A DNA stretch of 51,058 bases. Origin: Saccoglossus kowalevskii (lineage: Eukaryota; Hemichordata; Enteropneusta; Harrimaniidae). The notes beneath the pieces were generated by a model. That model was not told the DNA's origin, did not search any database, and saw only the letters and a list, made by a program, of their open reading frames with translations. Positions 26,770 to 37,440 of the stretch are shown here, one piece after another. Position 1 is the first letter of the stretch, and every line of letters begins with the position of its first letter. The translations under genes were made by a program, and so were the position numbers. The DNA lies in the NCBI RefSeq assembly GCF_000003605.2, contig NW_003143840.1, positions 31,213 through 82,270 of the forward strand, written 5' to 3'.

Positions 26770-27161
26770 GGTTTAGTTTTGTTTAAATAATATATTATAA
26801 TAATATATTACAGCTACAACATTCTGCCATTCCATATACTCTAATAATATTATAAAGCTATTTAACTACATTCTTCCGTCTGGTATGCACTAATATTTTA
26901 AAAACATTTCCCTATCTGATAAACTATAATATAATACATCTATTCATTCGGTCATGATATACTTGAAAATATAATATATACTCTTATCATATATTACAGC
27001 AATTTAGCAACATTCTGTTATTCGATATAATGGTACAGTATAGGTATTCCAACAACATTCTCAAATTTTATATAATAACATAGTATAGCTAATCTAACAA
27101 CTTGAGTGATATACTCTAATAATATATTTTAAGTATTCTAATAACGTTATGTCGCCTGAAT

Positions 27162-27201
<40 letters not shown>

Positions 27202-27760
27202 TATTAAAGTTATATAAACATTTCCCTGATATACTAAACGTTACTAACACTAAACAGCATTTTTCTTTATTCTCTATTAATATACAATTGGTGTATTGTA
27301 ACTTTTATAATATCACTCGCCTACCTGATATGTTTAATAACATAACAATATTGTCCAATCTGATAATATTGTACATTATCAATTCTGACACACTCCAATC
27401 AGATAGATTATATCTATTCTTAAAAACCTTGTAATGTCTGATATCTACAAATATTATAATATGGATATTATAACAACATTCTGCCATGACATGTTCTTAC
27501 GGTACATTATAGTTATTCTAATAACACTCTCCCTGCTGATATGCTCTAATAAATCATTAGATTCATCATCTGATTTACTGTAACAGTATATTATAGCTAT
27601 TCTAACAACATTCTCCCATCACCAATTCTCCAACGATATTTTATAGCTATCCACACACGTTCTCCAGGTTGATACACTGTAATGCTATATATTATAACTA
27701 CCAACATCACATTGTCCTACATTGTCATAATTCACTGTACTCGTATGTCATATCGCCACC
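26770..27760. repeat. Degenerate AT-rich array, right part
   Basis: The same word order as 23640-24110 (TATAGCTATTCTAACAACAT, TCTCCC, CTGATATACT, CTAATAATATATTA), with period about 48-50 bp and high divergence. It contains a trinucleotide run at 27163-27201. Confidence 0.75.
27163..27201. repeat. (ATA)13 microsatellite
   Basis: A perfect ATA run of about 39 bp inside the degenerate array. It probably expanded from the AATAAT word of the unit. Confidence 0.9.
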
Positions 27761-27936
27761 AATGTATGTGATGTATCACTAAATGGGCTGGGCACATATT
27801 ACAAACAGTTAAAAAGAGATATGGAGCACTCTAGCAAATTATACACTTGTCACGTTTTGTATAAGATCTGAATGAAGGAATCGACAACATCGAATCGACG
27901 ACAATTAATTATAAATATATGCAATATATGTATTAC

Positions 27937-28856
27937 GGTGTTTATATGCTTGGAAAACAGAAACATTAGTGTCATCGACGGATGAAACCCATATTCCATT
28001 AACAATACGGCCGGCCAACCAACGTGATTCATCCCAACTGATTGTTACTTCGTTTAATAGGGAAGGTATTCCCTTGTTACAAAGCTGTGAAACAAAATCA
28101 ATCAAAAGGATGAATTGAAGCGTAATGCCATCAAGATACACATGTGCATCTAAGAATGGCTACTTGTATTTGCTCCTTGGCATTATATTAGAAGATATGG
28201 TAATTACTTGCTTTAAGCTTCTTTTGATTTTTACTGTAATCTTTCTTATTTAACTGGTCGAGGCGGCAGTGAGATGAAAGCTGCTCGACCGGATTACCTA
28301 TGTCGCGAGGATATTCGCTGTTAATTGTGAACTGTGTGTCAGTGATTCAAGATTAAAAAAAGACTGATAAATACTACATTACTTGGCATCATCAACCTTA
28401 GAAGAAATAAATATCCGTACATTTTCCAAGGTATTTTGACACAAGCCGTTCAAAGGCCATGTCACTGCTTCGTGCTCGGCAGCCAGGGGAGCGCTTGAAC
28501 AATGTGTCATGCGGATAACGCTACAATATCAATATCACTAGGCGCCTCAAGGGTTACGCAAATTTCTTTTCAAGATATACTTTATGGATTTGCCTTTGAT
28601 TAAACACACTCTTCGTCCTGAAGATCTCATAGCGCGTTTCGACTATGCTGTAGTGAATCTCCGTCATTGTATTATATACGGTAGCTGGCTGCTCAATTTG
28701 CAATATGAAATTAGAACCTCCAAAGAAATTCCTTAATACATCATGACAAGCCAAATAATGGATAATGACTGCCTGATAATTTATAGCAAACAGACTTCTT
28801 ACTGTGTTACCGACAAAGATTAGATAGGAACCCCACAAAGATAGAATTATTTCCAT
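27937..28856 (-). CDS. Candidate 5' two exons of an unidentified secreted or membrane protein
   Basis: Exon 1 is proposed at 28856-28803: ATG after an in-frame stop 12 bases upstream, encoding MEIILSLWGSYLIFVGNT, which looks like a signal peptide, followed by the good donor ACA|GTAAGA. Exon 2 is proposed at 28084-27937: acceptor TTTTGTTTCACAG, then 49 codons plus one base, ending at CACC|GTAATA. Phases match (0, then 1). Exon 2 contains a Cys at its second residue and NEVTISWDESRW followed by IVNGIWVSSVDDTN. This is weakly reminiscent of the N-terminal part of galactose-binding or fucolectin-like domains, but I do not claim the family. Further exons would lie at lower coordinates, where the next thing seen is a degenerate array, so the gene may be incomplete or decayed. 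Confidence 0.35.
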
Positions 28857-31400
28857 AAATAAACTTTACTGTTGCGCACGTATGTAACATTCGTGTGTAG
28901 GTAATCCCGCTGTCGCGTGCACCGCGGCATAAGCCAGATATTACACACTATCAGTTGTGAATTTCCATTGAATCGAACGTGGGGAATTCAAATGGAAACA
29001 GATAATCATTATACAGCTTATTGGCAAGTAACGCTTCGGCTCATCGCTGTCTGTATAAAGATTAGGAGTTCATATTTACGTTGTCGAGTCATGTGACGTT
29101 ACACGAATATTACTGCGGTGTTACTGTTATGACCGTTAATCATATTAACTTTTACAGAAACGAGCGCTGCGAATAATATTCAACGCATTTAAAATTGAGG
29201 AGTGGAAGAAAGGCTCGAAATAAGCTGTCGGTACCGATGATGCGTAGAATCCATCACTGTACCTGAAGCCATAGGAAATATTACCTGTAAACACAAATTG
29301 TCACGTACTTCATTGTAATACTAGTTGGGTCATTTTTTCATCCATCTACCCCATACAATGTCGACAAAAATTCATTACAATTTAATTAATTTTAGATTCT
29401 ATTAATTACTGAACTTGTATATAGCATGATAGCATATATTCGACATTTACTATGTCATGACGTCTATATTTAGCTAATACAAAGAATAAAATGACATAAT
29501 CGTCTTGGAAGTGGATTGAGTACTCGGCATTGCCTGCATGTGAAAAGTCAATTAGGAAACAATCAACCGGCAAATGCATCCAATGTAACGTCACATTGCA
29601 TTGGAAGGTTTTAGCCGGAAGCTTTCATCAGAAATACACCACTAAATTATATGAGCTGACGACAGTTTCTCTGTACTTTATTATATGAAACCCTGCCCCG
29701 TGGTCACTTGGAGGAAAATGAAGTCCTGTAGTAACTGCTGATAAACAGCCTAAGGATTGTTACTCTCTGCTCGTAGTCTCTTGTAAATGGAAGGTATCAC
29801 CAAAGTGTCGCAATCAATCATTCAGCTATTGTTGCTGCTGTTACGATCACAAAAAGTAGCAAAGCGATTTAAGAGCGATAAAAAACATTTGTAATGATCA
29901 TCCATTAGGAGAGGCAGAAAGGGATAACGATGTTTTTTTAAACAAATCAGGCGGTATTACTTGCACGAAAACACTCGGCTTTATCATCCGTGTGGCAATT
30001 GGATGTGTCCGTATTTATCTATATGAAACCTCTGAGATCTATAAAATCGCGATAAACAATCGTGTGCACGTACGTGTTTCATCTTAAAGAAAACGGATGC
30101 ATTCACTTTAATCTTAATAGGGTCTTAGGACTTGAACGTGTCTCTGACAGTAACGAGGGAAGTGCGCGATACATCAATTCCAATGAATGCATCGCCATTT
30201 CAAAGAGCTAAACTGCATATTAGTATTCACACATGACTATATTTCTGAAATGACCTCTATTTGGCATCAATATAGATAGGCAGTCTTAAAGTTTGATAAA
30301 TGTTTAGAAAGTTCGGGGTTATGTGCACTCGCTCGCTCAGTTGTAAAAAAAAAAGACTAACGAGTTTACTTTTCATTGCGTCGAGTAAAGAGGATATTTT
30401 TTGTAGAATAAATGTATATGTTATTTATCCATCCACTGCGTTGTATGATGCAGCTCTGATTAGTACTGATGGCACTACTCAGAATTCAATTTTGTAGTCA
30501 AATAATCGAATCAAGGCCACTCTCACTTATAACCGGTGTGAAGAATTAACTCGGTTATTGAACGGAAAGAAGGACTTACGAGGACGCGCTTTTGAAACGG
30601 AAACCACGAAGGCTTTTTGAAATGTAGGTGCCACTCGTAGCAAAATGTAATATGGTACGTAATATGGTCAGAAAAAATGCGTTCGCGATTAGTATTTATA
30701 ATATAGAATTGACTCAAACAAGCTGATGATAGATGCTTTGGCGTGTTAGTATAAAATCAGAGGTCAAACATTATCTTTGGAATTTTGCTCAGACGGGCAA
30801 TTTACTTTGATTTGTGTCACAGCGGTGGGCAGGAAATTTGCTGAAGTTGCGTCGTTTCTGAACAATGTGAAATTGAAATGAACCTGCCATTACATACTGT
30901 CATGCTGGCATTCTGCTTTTATCTTTTACATATATTCAAGTTTATTAATGTTAGGTATTGTCGACGCATATTCAGAGGTCGACAGCTGAGTTGGGCTTTT
31001 CTGTACAATGGGCAGGTTGTACCGATGTAATTACGATTGCATCATTTGAAAGAAAATCGATCATATATCAAGCTGTATTCGTCTCGTCGCTATTCGTATT
31101 ACGTAATTATTCAGACAGAATGCACGTAACAACCACACAAATACCTTATGTCTGGTCAGCACACGCCTCATTTGAAGAAAATTTTTTAAACTGAAAAATT
31201 ATGCAAAATAACAAAAAACAAATACTCATTGAACATTTCAGAACCAGGAACAGATCTTGTTTAGTCTAATCATAAAATATCACTATGTAAATATACATGT
31301 TCGTTATGGTGAATCCATTGAACAGCACTGAGCAACCCGCTCATCAGCATGCCTTTAGTGACATGACAGCGTTTCAACATATCGCCGACAACGTCCATGG
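28857..31400. other. Intergenic sequence upstream of the GPCR
   Basis: There is no array and no supported gene. Short frames at 30300-30497 and 30958-31194 (plus) and 30523-30717 (minus) have no motif. This stretch probably contains upstream regulatory sequence of the divergently arranged neighbours, but no specific site is clear. Confidence 0.5.
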
Positions 31401-31552
31401 AAACAAGCAACGCATGCGCATACTGCCTCAGCTGTAAAAAGGCGCAATGTGTCCCCAGGTGTATAACAAATACATTAAAGTCTACGATATATTCACACGA
31501 CCCGTTCATTTATTATGTTCGGCTAGACGAATCAGAATGCGAGTTATATCGG

Positions 31553-31560
31553 TATAAAAG
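31553..31560 (+). promoter_or_regulatory. TATA box of the GPCR gene (TATAAAAG)
   Basis: TATAAAAG followed by a GC-richer AGCCGG lies 336 bp upstream of the receptor ATG. An initiator-like TCATAAT falls 26-32 bp downstream (31579-31585). About 140 bp further upstream, CGCATGCGCA (near 31410) resembles an NRF1-type half site. Promoter assignment is inferred from motif and position. Confidence 0.5.
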
Positions 31561-31769
31561 AGCCGGTGCGTGCGTATGTCATAATACTCTCTCTACGAAC
31601 TGGTAACAGGTACAATGTGTATGTGCTAACCATATGATGTTCATTCGATCAGTGTTATGAGAGTATCACCAGTCGTCCACGGATAGTGGTGAAATGCGAG
31701 AGTCTGTTTTGGTATAAACGAAAGGTGCAACCAGTGCCCAGCCTGCTAAGAAGTGAACCGTGCTTAATG

Positions 31770-31893
31770 GTAAGAGAAAACACATCGTAATACTTTAGAT
31801 TGACACTATACTAGTGTCCGTACTGCATGAGAACCCATATGAACTATTTCTACGCTTGACGTTACACTCTGCATTCAACCAACGCATATGCAG
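31770..31893 (+). other. Possible 124-bp intron in the GPCR 5'UTR
   Basis: A donor ATG|GTAAGA at 31770 and an acceptor CATATGCAG ending at 31893 would remove 124 bp and place the acceptor two bases before the receptor start codon. A short pyrimidine-containing stretch lies upstream of the acceptor. With this intron removed, the ATG ending exon 1 would open only a two-codon upstream ORF. Transcript data are needed to confirm it. Confidence 0.35.
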
Positions 31894-31895
31894 TT

Positions 31896-32855
31896 ATGAT
31901 GAATATGTCCAACATGAGTGCGAACGCCAGTGCGAATAACGACGACTATATTGGTATTGACTACAACCGGCAACTTCGTCTCATCATCCTCGCCGTTATG
32001 TTCATTTTCTCGCTAATTGGTAATATAGCTGTATTCGTGTGGATGTGGTTCAACCGTCGGTCGCGAAATCGCATCAATAGTTTCATGATGCATCTATGTA
32101 CGGCCGACTTGTTGGTAGCGATCCTGGCGCTGCTTACGCAGTTCATCGTTGAATTGCTGGAACTGAACTGGTTGATGGGGGATGTTGGTTGCCGCCTATT
32201 CAAAATAGTGCAATGTTTTGCTCTCTTTGCATCTTCCAATATGGTAGTCGCCATTGCTGTCGATCGCTATCACTCTGTCATTTATCCTTTCCAACAACGA
32301 AAGAACGTAAATACCATCATTGTACCATCGTGGGTTATAGCGTTCGTCTTCTCCATTCCCCAAGCTTTTGTGTGGCATCTTGTAAACGACGCTAACGGCA
32401 ACAAAGGATGCCACACCTCGCTACAGAAGAAATGGGAGAAGCAGGCTTATTTAACCTGGGTAGGAATGATCGTTTTCTTCATTCCTTTTGTAATCATCAC
32501 GCTTTGTTATCTCCGAATCATTGTCCGGCTTTGGGAAAAGAGGAACACTGTACTTCCAGGTAAGAGTGAGCGTCGCCGTAAAGCGAAGATGAAAACCTTA
32601 AAAATGACATTTGTAATCATTTCGTTCTTCGTCATATGCGGGCTTCCTTATTTCGCCCTAGACATGTATCGATTTTACGGCGACTCTAGAAGCCTGGACA
32701 GAAACGCAGTAGCAGTATTGGGTATATTTTCAGTATCGCACTGCGTCGTTAATCCGTTCATTTTTCTAGCATTCAATGTGAAATCTCCGGCATCGTCGCA
32801 GAAATACCAAGAAAACTCAACGGTGACAACTGCGCCAACGAAGACGTCTTTGTAG
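31896..32855 (+). CDS. Class A (rhodopsin-like) neuropeptide-type GPCR, intronless CDS
   Basis: A 319-residue seven-helix receptor predicted to act at the plasma membrane. Helices are near residues 28-51, 62-84, 99-121, 141-160, 187-210, 234-256 and 270-292. Landmarks seen: three N-terminal N-glycosylation sequons (N3, N6, N10), N43 (1.50), D71 (2.50), the C99-C172 disulfide pair, DRY at 123-125, W146 (4.50), P197 (5.50) and Y205 (5.58). The start is the first of two ATGs, after CAGTT. AKMKTLKMTFVI at the base of helix 6 and DRYHSVIYPF resemble the vasopressin/oxytocin, NPS/CCAP and GnRH receptor group, so a peptide ligand is inferred. Oddities: the CWxP motif reads CGLP (248-251, Trp 6.48 replaced by Gly249), NPxxY reads NPFIF (286-290), and the tail is very short with a C-terminal TSL like a class I PDZ ligand. 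Ligand and exact subfamily are not assigned. Confidence 0.93.
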   Translation: MMNMSNMSANASANNDDYIGIDYNRQLRLIILAVMFIFSLIGNIAVFVWMWFNRRSRNRINSFMMHLCTADLLVAILALLTQFIVELLELNWLMGDVGCRLFKIVQCFALFASSNMVVAIAVDRYHSVIYPFQQRKNVNTIIVPSWVIAFVFSIPQAFVWHLVNDANGNKGCHTSLQKKWEKQAYLTWVGMIVFFIPFVIITLCYLRIIVRLWEKRNTVLPGKSERRRKAKMKTLKMTFVIISFFVICGLPYFALDMYRFYGDSRSLDRNAVAVLGIFSVSHCVVNPFIFLAFNVKSPASSQKYQENSTVTTAPTKTSL

Positions 32856-34185
32856 ATATCGGGTTAGAAAATCTTTTAGAGACTATAATATATCCTAGGA
32901 CAATTCATTACTGATGCGAAGGAAAAGAAACACTCTATGACACTATATGACCACGCCACACCAATGACTGGAGATTTGGTATAGGACGCATGGAATATTT
33001 GTCGACTGACACTGCGACTCCCGCCACATACAACTTTATATCTTCTCAACAATATCAACTTGATTGCTCGTCATTTTCATATTTGTACTGGTCGTTGAAT
33101 TGCGGTCTTTGCTCAATTGAGTACACTCTTAGCGTGTAAGACAGTATGTATAATGCCTTGCTGATCGAATCAAGTTCACCCTTGTCCTCCCTGTATTCAT
33201 AGTGCTCTTGTGTTATTGTGCCTGTGCAGATTTGTTGGAACTCGGATTCACGTCAATCGAACGTCATTTAGAGAACTCTTGTACATAAAAGTGATTACTC
33301 ATCACTAATCCACATCTTCATTCAGCGTGTTATTTCCCCTGTGTGCACTACCCACGTGACTTGCCTTTCACAAATACAGGGCGCTTCTAATTGCCGACTA
33401 CTGTGGGTGTCTGGAACTGATTTACAGTTTATGTTTGACCAGAAAGTTTTTTTGAGTAATAACACCTTGATGAAAGCACACCGAAAGCAATTCTCGTTGG
33501 ACTGAATTATCGACGGGTCAGAAAAATTTTGAAAGAAACAGTGGATTGTCACGTCGGTAATAGCTTCGCGCGTGTCCAATAACCATACAATGCATACGTA
33601 CACAGTATGAAGCGGACCTTACATAGCGGGATTGACAAGCTAACATAATGGCGAGGTGGGATTTGCACAACATAGCACTTTTTTGAAAATTAAAAAAAAA
33701 TCTCCTACATAGTATTCGCAACGTCTTTACCGGCTATCGACTGATGTGTGGGTCTGCTGAGAGTAAACTGTGCGTTGTGGGCTGCATTGTACGCTTAATT
33801 GAATCGAGCCTATATTCTATTAATTCCTTAATACGTCAACACAGAATCTTAGAAGGTTTAGAATGCTGTCTTTAGAAATCTATACTAATCTATATCGGTG
33901 TTCGCTTTCATGTTTGGAATATTAAGGTTTGGACAGTTCGGTTCCAAACCATCGATGTTACGTGGTTGCAATATAAGTAAATGAAAAAAAAATGTAGTTG
34001 ACGTAGAGCATCAATTGGCATGAATAAAAGTGTGCAATATATATTCAAATTGTTCTCTGTTTCTCTGCATATATTGTATGATAGAGAATGCACTGTAATT
34101 ATCGCGGAAACCATGGCCAACGTCAATGTGCATTACGTATATGGACCCTAATATGATCACACTTAAAGCACACGTTTTACATTCG
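32856..34185. other. GPCR 3' flank
   Basis: Likely 3'UTR and intergenic sequence. The first clear AATAAA downstream is at 34023-34028, which would imply a 3'UTR of about 1.2 kb, unless a variant signal is used earlier. No coding segment is supported. Confidence 0.45.
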
Positions 34186-34215
34186 ATCACGGTTACTAGA
34201 AGAAGTAACCGTGAT
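34186..34215. terminator. Perfect 12-bp-stem hairpin, function unknown
   Basis: ATCACGGTTACT, loop AGAAGA, AGTAACCGTGAT. It is a compact perfect inverted repeat about 160 bp beyond the possible poly(A) signal. The terminator type is used only as the nearest category for a stem-loop. It could equally be a cruciform-forming site or a remnant of an element. Confidence 0.4.
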
Positions 34216-34629
34216 TTGATTAATTGTACATGGCTTTCAACGAAAATCAGAAAATTAGCTGACAGTTAAAACATTGAAGGTGGTCCTCTTGAAATGCGGA
34301 AACTGATTTGTTTGTTACTTGTGTAGTTTAATTCTACCAAGCAGCTGCTCGAGGTGATAAGATACCATTTACTCGTGTAGCTGCAATCCCCAGTGCATTA
34401 TTCCGCTATCTGCTGCTTGTGCCATGTTTAAAATCTTATGGGGAAACTCATTTACAACGATTCAAATAACAACAAGCAGCTGAAACTGGCAACAGCTGCA
34501 TATACTCCACGTTATAATGTAATAGTGTGCAATCCATATAATGTTTGTAAAATTCGTAATAATAATTGAGTGGAACTCGAGGGTACTTATTTAAACCACG
34601 TGACTACGTAAAGTGCTAGTTAATATTTT

Positions 34630-34640
34630 TTTGGCGGGAA
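34630..34640 (+). promoter_or_regulatory. E2F-like site TTTGGCGGGAA
   Basis: It matches the E2F consensus well, but no promoter or gene start is evident close by, so it may be a chance match. Confidence 0.2.
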
Positions 34641-34979
34641 GATACCCACTTGGTTTGAAAATAACTACCGCTACTGCTTTTTTTTTCAAAGCCTTCCTTT
34701 TCAACGTAACATCGACTTCGTCATAGATATTGGCTTACATGCCCGACTCATAAGATAAAATCCGCGTGGTGATCAGGTCGGCGGGAGATTCACCGCCCAC
34801 AAATTCACCGGCAAGTCGCCAAACCAAAAACAAAGCAATGGAATGTGACATTTATCAGCTCGGAAGATATCATTTGTCATATTTGCGGGGGATTTTTAAG
34901 TCACTTATTTTCGGTATTCGCTGTACAATTTACTCTCTTTTACCACGAAATTTCACGCGAGACCGATGAGTGACACTAG

Positions 34980-35258
34980 TCCTAGCTTATAGACGAGACT
35001 ATTGAATCACGTCAGCTCCACCGTGGTACCGTGAATCACGGCAGAGTTACCTTTCAGACGGAACCAGTAAATCGTACCAGCTCTACATTATAGACGGCAA
35101 CCGAATCACGCAAGCTATAGGACTGAAACTCGGAACCACCGAATCACGCTAGCTTTACCTTATTGACAAGAAGCGAATCACGCAGGCTGTAGAGCTGAAA
35201 CTTGAGACTACTGAATCACTCTAGCTCTACCTTGATACGCGAGACCAGTGAATCTTTG
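34980..35258. repeat. Degenerate tandem array with alternating 34/38-bp spacing
   Basis: GAATCACG-like words start at 35004, 35033, about 35069, 35103, 35141, 35175, 35213 and 35250. The middle intervals alternate 34, 38, 34, 38, so the working unit is a dimer of about 72 bp. Intervening words are AGCTCTACCTTATAGAC and ACTGAAACTCGGAACCA. Confidence 0.75.
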
Positions 35259-36794
35259 TAATAACATCACATGAATTCGGTATTATTAAACCTATTTGAA
35301 AATTTACAATATATTAGAAAAATGACGTCAAAAAACGCATAAACCAGGCATGTTTTCCTTCATTTATCTATTAGAATAAAAAGAACATGACTGGAAACGA
35401 GATTAATATCCTTTCTAGTGGGGCCCAGTGGGGGGCTTAGGCTCTTCAAAGCCTTGGTGGGAAATACACATTGATCACAGCACGATGCGCATATTGCACA
35501 GACCCAGCTAAATACACATACACCGTTGCTTGTCGGTTTCGGTTTGCTGTTTGCACATGACGGTGCATTAAGTGTTTGATGGTAAATACGTTTTGTGCAG
35601 TGACGTTAGCTCTGACATTCATAAATATATTAATCCAAACAAAATGAAATAATTCTTTAATATAAAATGTGATATTATTTACCCGGTGTATTTTGATATT
35701 AATAAAACAGATACTGTTTTAAATTTACTGTATTTCATGTTTATCTTGAAGATGTGCCTGTGATATGTTCGTCATACACCCAGTGCCTGTTAAGCTATAA
35801 GTACATTTACATACACTTACAACTTTCACACTAGATTGTAGATTGCATGTCAGACACGATCATAACGGAAATTGATGCCATCACATGTATGACTTCACAG
35901 GGTTCACGCTTAGCTCACCACAAAGCAACAAATGCAGCTTCCATGCTTCCTGCTCAAGACGTATTTTTAGAACAAATATGTATTTTAACAAATTTCAAGT
36001 CACTGCTACTAAAGATAATAAATTAGAAAAAAGCAAACAACGATGTAGTCTGCGGTCGACTCATCAGTTAAAATGACTGGATAACACTGTTGGTCGGCAT
36101 GTGCTGCTTCTGTTCTTAACTCAGTGCATGTCAGATTTCCCCCATACAGATTTAGACAAAGTGGGTATTACAACATCGTCTATACATATGCAGAGCCGAT
36201 GAATTAAGATATAATTATTGTTTTAATTAAAATTTGCAAGGTCAAAGTGAGTTGCGTTCAAAATACGGATTGATATTTCATTTGCATTATATGTTATAGG
36301 GAATAGTAAACTTTTTGCCTATTGAGTAATTGCACTAAAATGAGGACCATGTAGATGATATGCCTACGTCTCTGTAGAATACCTTATATAAATAGAGTCC
36401 AACTGAAAACAAAACACAGGAAGAAATAAACATTCATCATAGAGGAGTAAATTCCAACATGAAACTATCCACACCATGGTTACGTAGGAAGTTACTGCTG
36501 TAACTCACTGTCATTTTCATTTTACGAATACACTAGGTTATTCTATGTAAAATAATAAGTTGTTTAAACTCTGGACCCTTCGACAGCCATTATCCGAGAA
36601 TATTTCACGTTTGTTTGCCAATCCATCGATCACACCGGAGCTTCAATTATACTAAATAAAGGTTTCACACTACAACTGGTATTAATTGTGAGTTGGATCT
36701 TAGTGAAAATCGAAGCACTCAGCTAGGGGAACTTTTCCCAATGCTATATAATTATAAATTGGAATGTTATGACGTACACAGCAAACTGCGCGCG
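35259..36794. other. AT-rich sequence, no supported gene
   Basis: A GC-rich patch lies near 35420-35460 and includes the small hairpin AGGCTCTTCAAAGCCT (35439-35454). The rest has short random-looking frames. I see no array or RNA gene. Confidence 0.5.
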
Positions 36795-37440
36795 TACAAA
36801 GAACCTTATGTAGTGTGTTCTAATTATCACGGGCATTTACAAATAAACGGCGTTCCAACAACGGAGTGTCTATAAAAAGTCTGTGCTTCAGCCACAGCCA
36901 TATACACTGCTTGTCAACCATGGGCCAACTATAGAGGGACTGTGTCCCAACCATGGACCAACTATATTTTGTTCGAAACATGGGCCAACTATAGAAGGAC
37001 TGTATCACAACCATGGGCTAACTATTTGTGTTCGAAGCATTGAACATCTATAGGGGGAGTGTATACAATCATGGCTCATAGAAAAGCTGTTCCAACCACG
37101 GGCATCAATAGAGAGTTTCAACAACATGCCAATTATAAAAGGACTGTGTACCATGCCCGAGATATCTATAAAGCGACTGTGTTCAAGTCATTTACCGTAT
37201 GTAGGGCTGTATTCCAACCACAGGCCACATGGGTTTGTGTTACATATATAGAAATCCTGTGTTCAAGCCACGGGCCATATCTAAAGGGACTGTGTTCCGC
37301 CCACATTCCAAATATAGAGTGGCAGTGTTCCATAATCAGGTCACATATAAATATACTGTGTTTCAAGCACAGGTAATGTGGACTGCGTTCCAACTAAACA
37401 CGAGGGGCTTTGTTCCGATCACGGACCATATAATGTTTCC
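36795..37440. repeat. Minisatellite of about 33 bp with 26-27-bp variant units
   Basis: Key words AACCATGGGCCAACTATAG and AGGGACTGTGTTCC recur through the interval. Early in the array 33-bp and 27-bp units alternate (about 36915-37030), making a dimer near 60 bp. Later units run 31-34 bp and are more worn. Frames on both strands are repeat shadows. Confidence 0.85.

Noticed and set aside
31961-32414. Overlapping ORFs in other frames across the GPCR
   Set aside because: They are shadows of the receptor coding sequence, which has all the class A landmarks.
35439-35454. AGGCTCTTCAAAGCCT, resembling a histone mRNA stem-loop
   Set aside because: The stem is only 5 bp, the loop does not fit the histone consensus, and no histone coding sequence is near.
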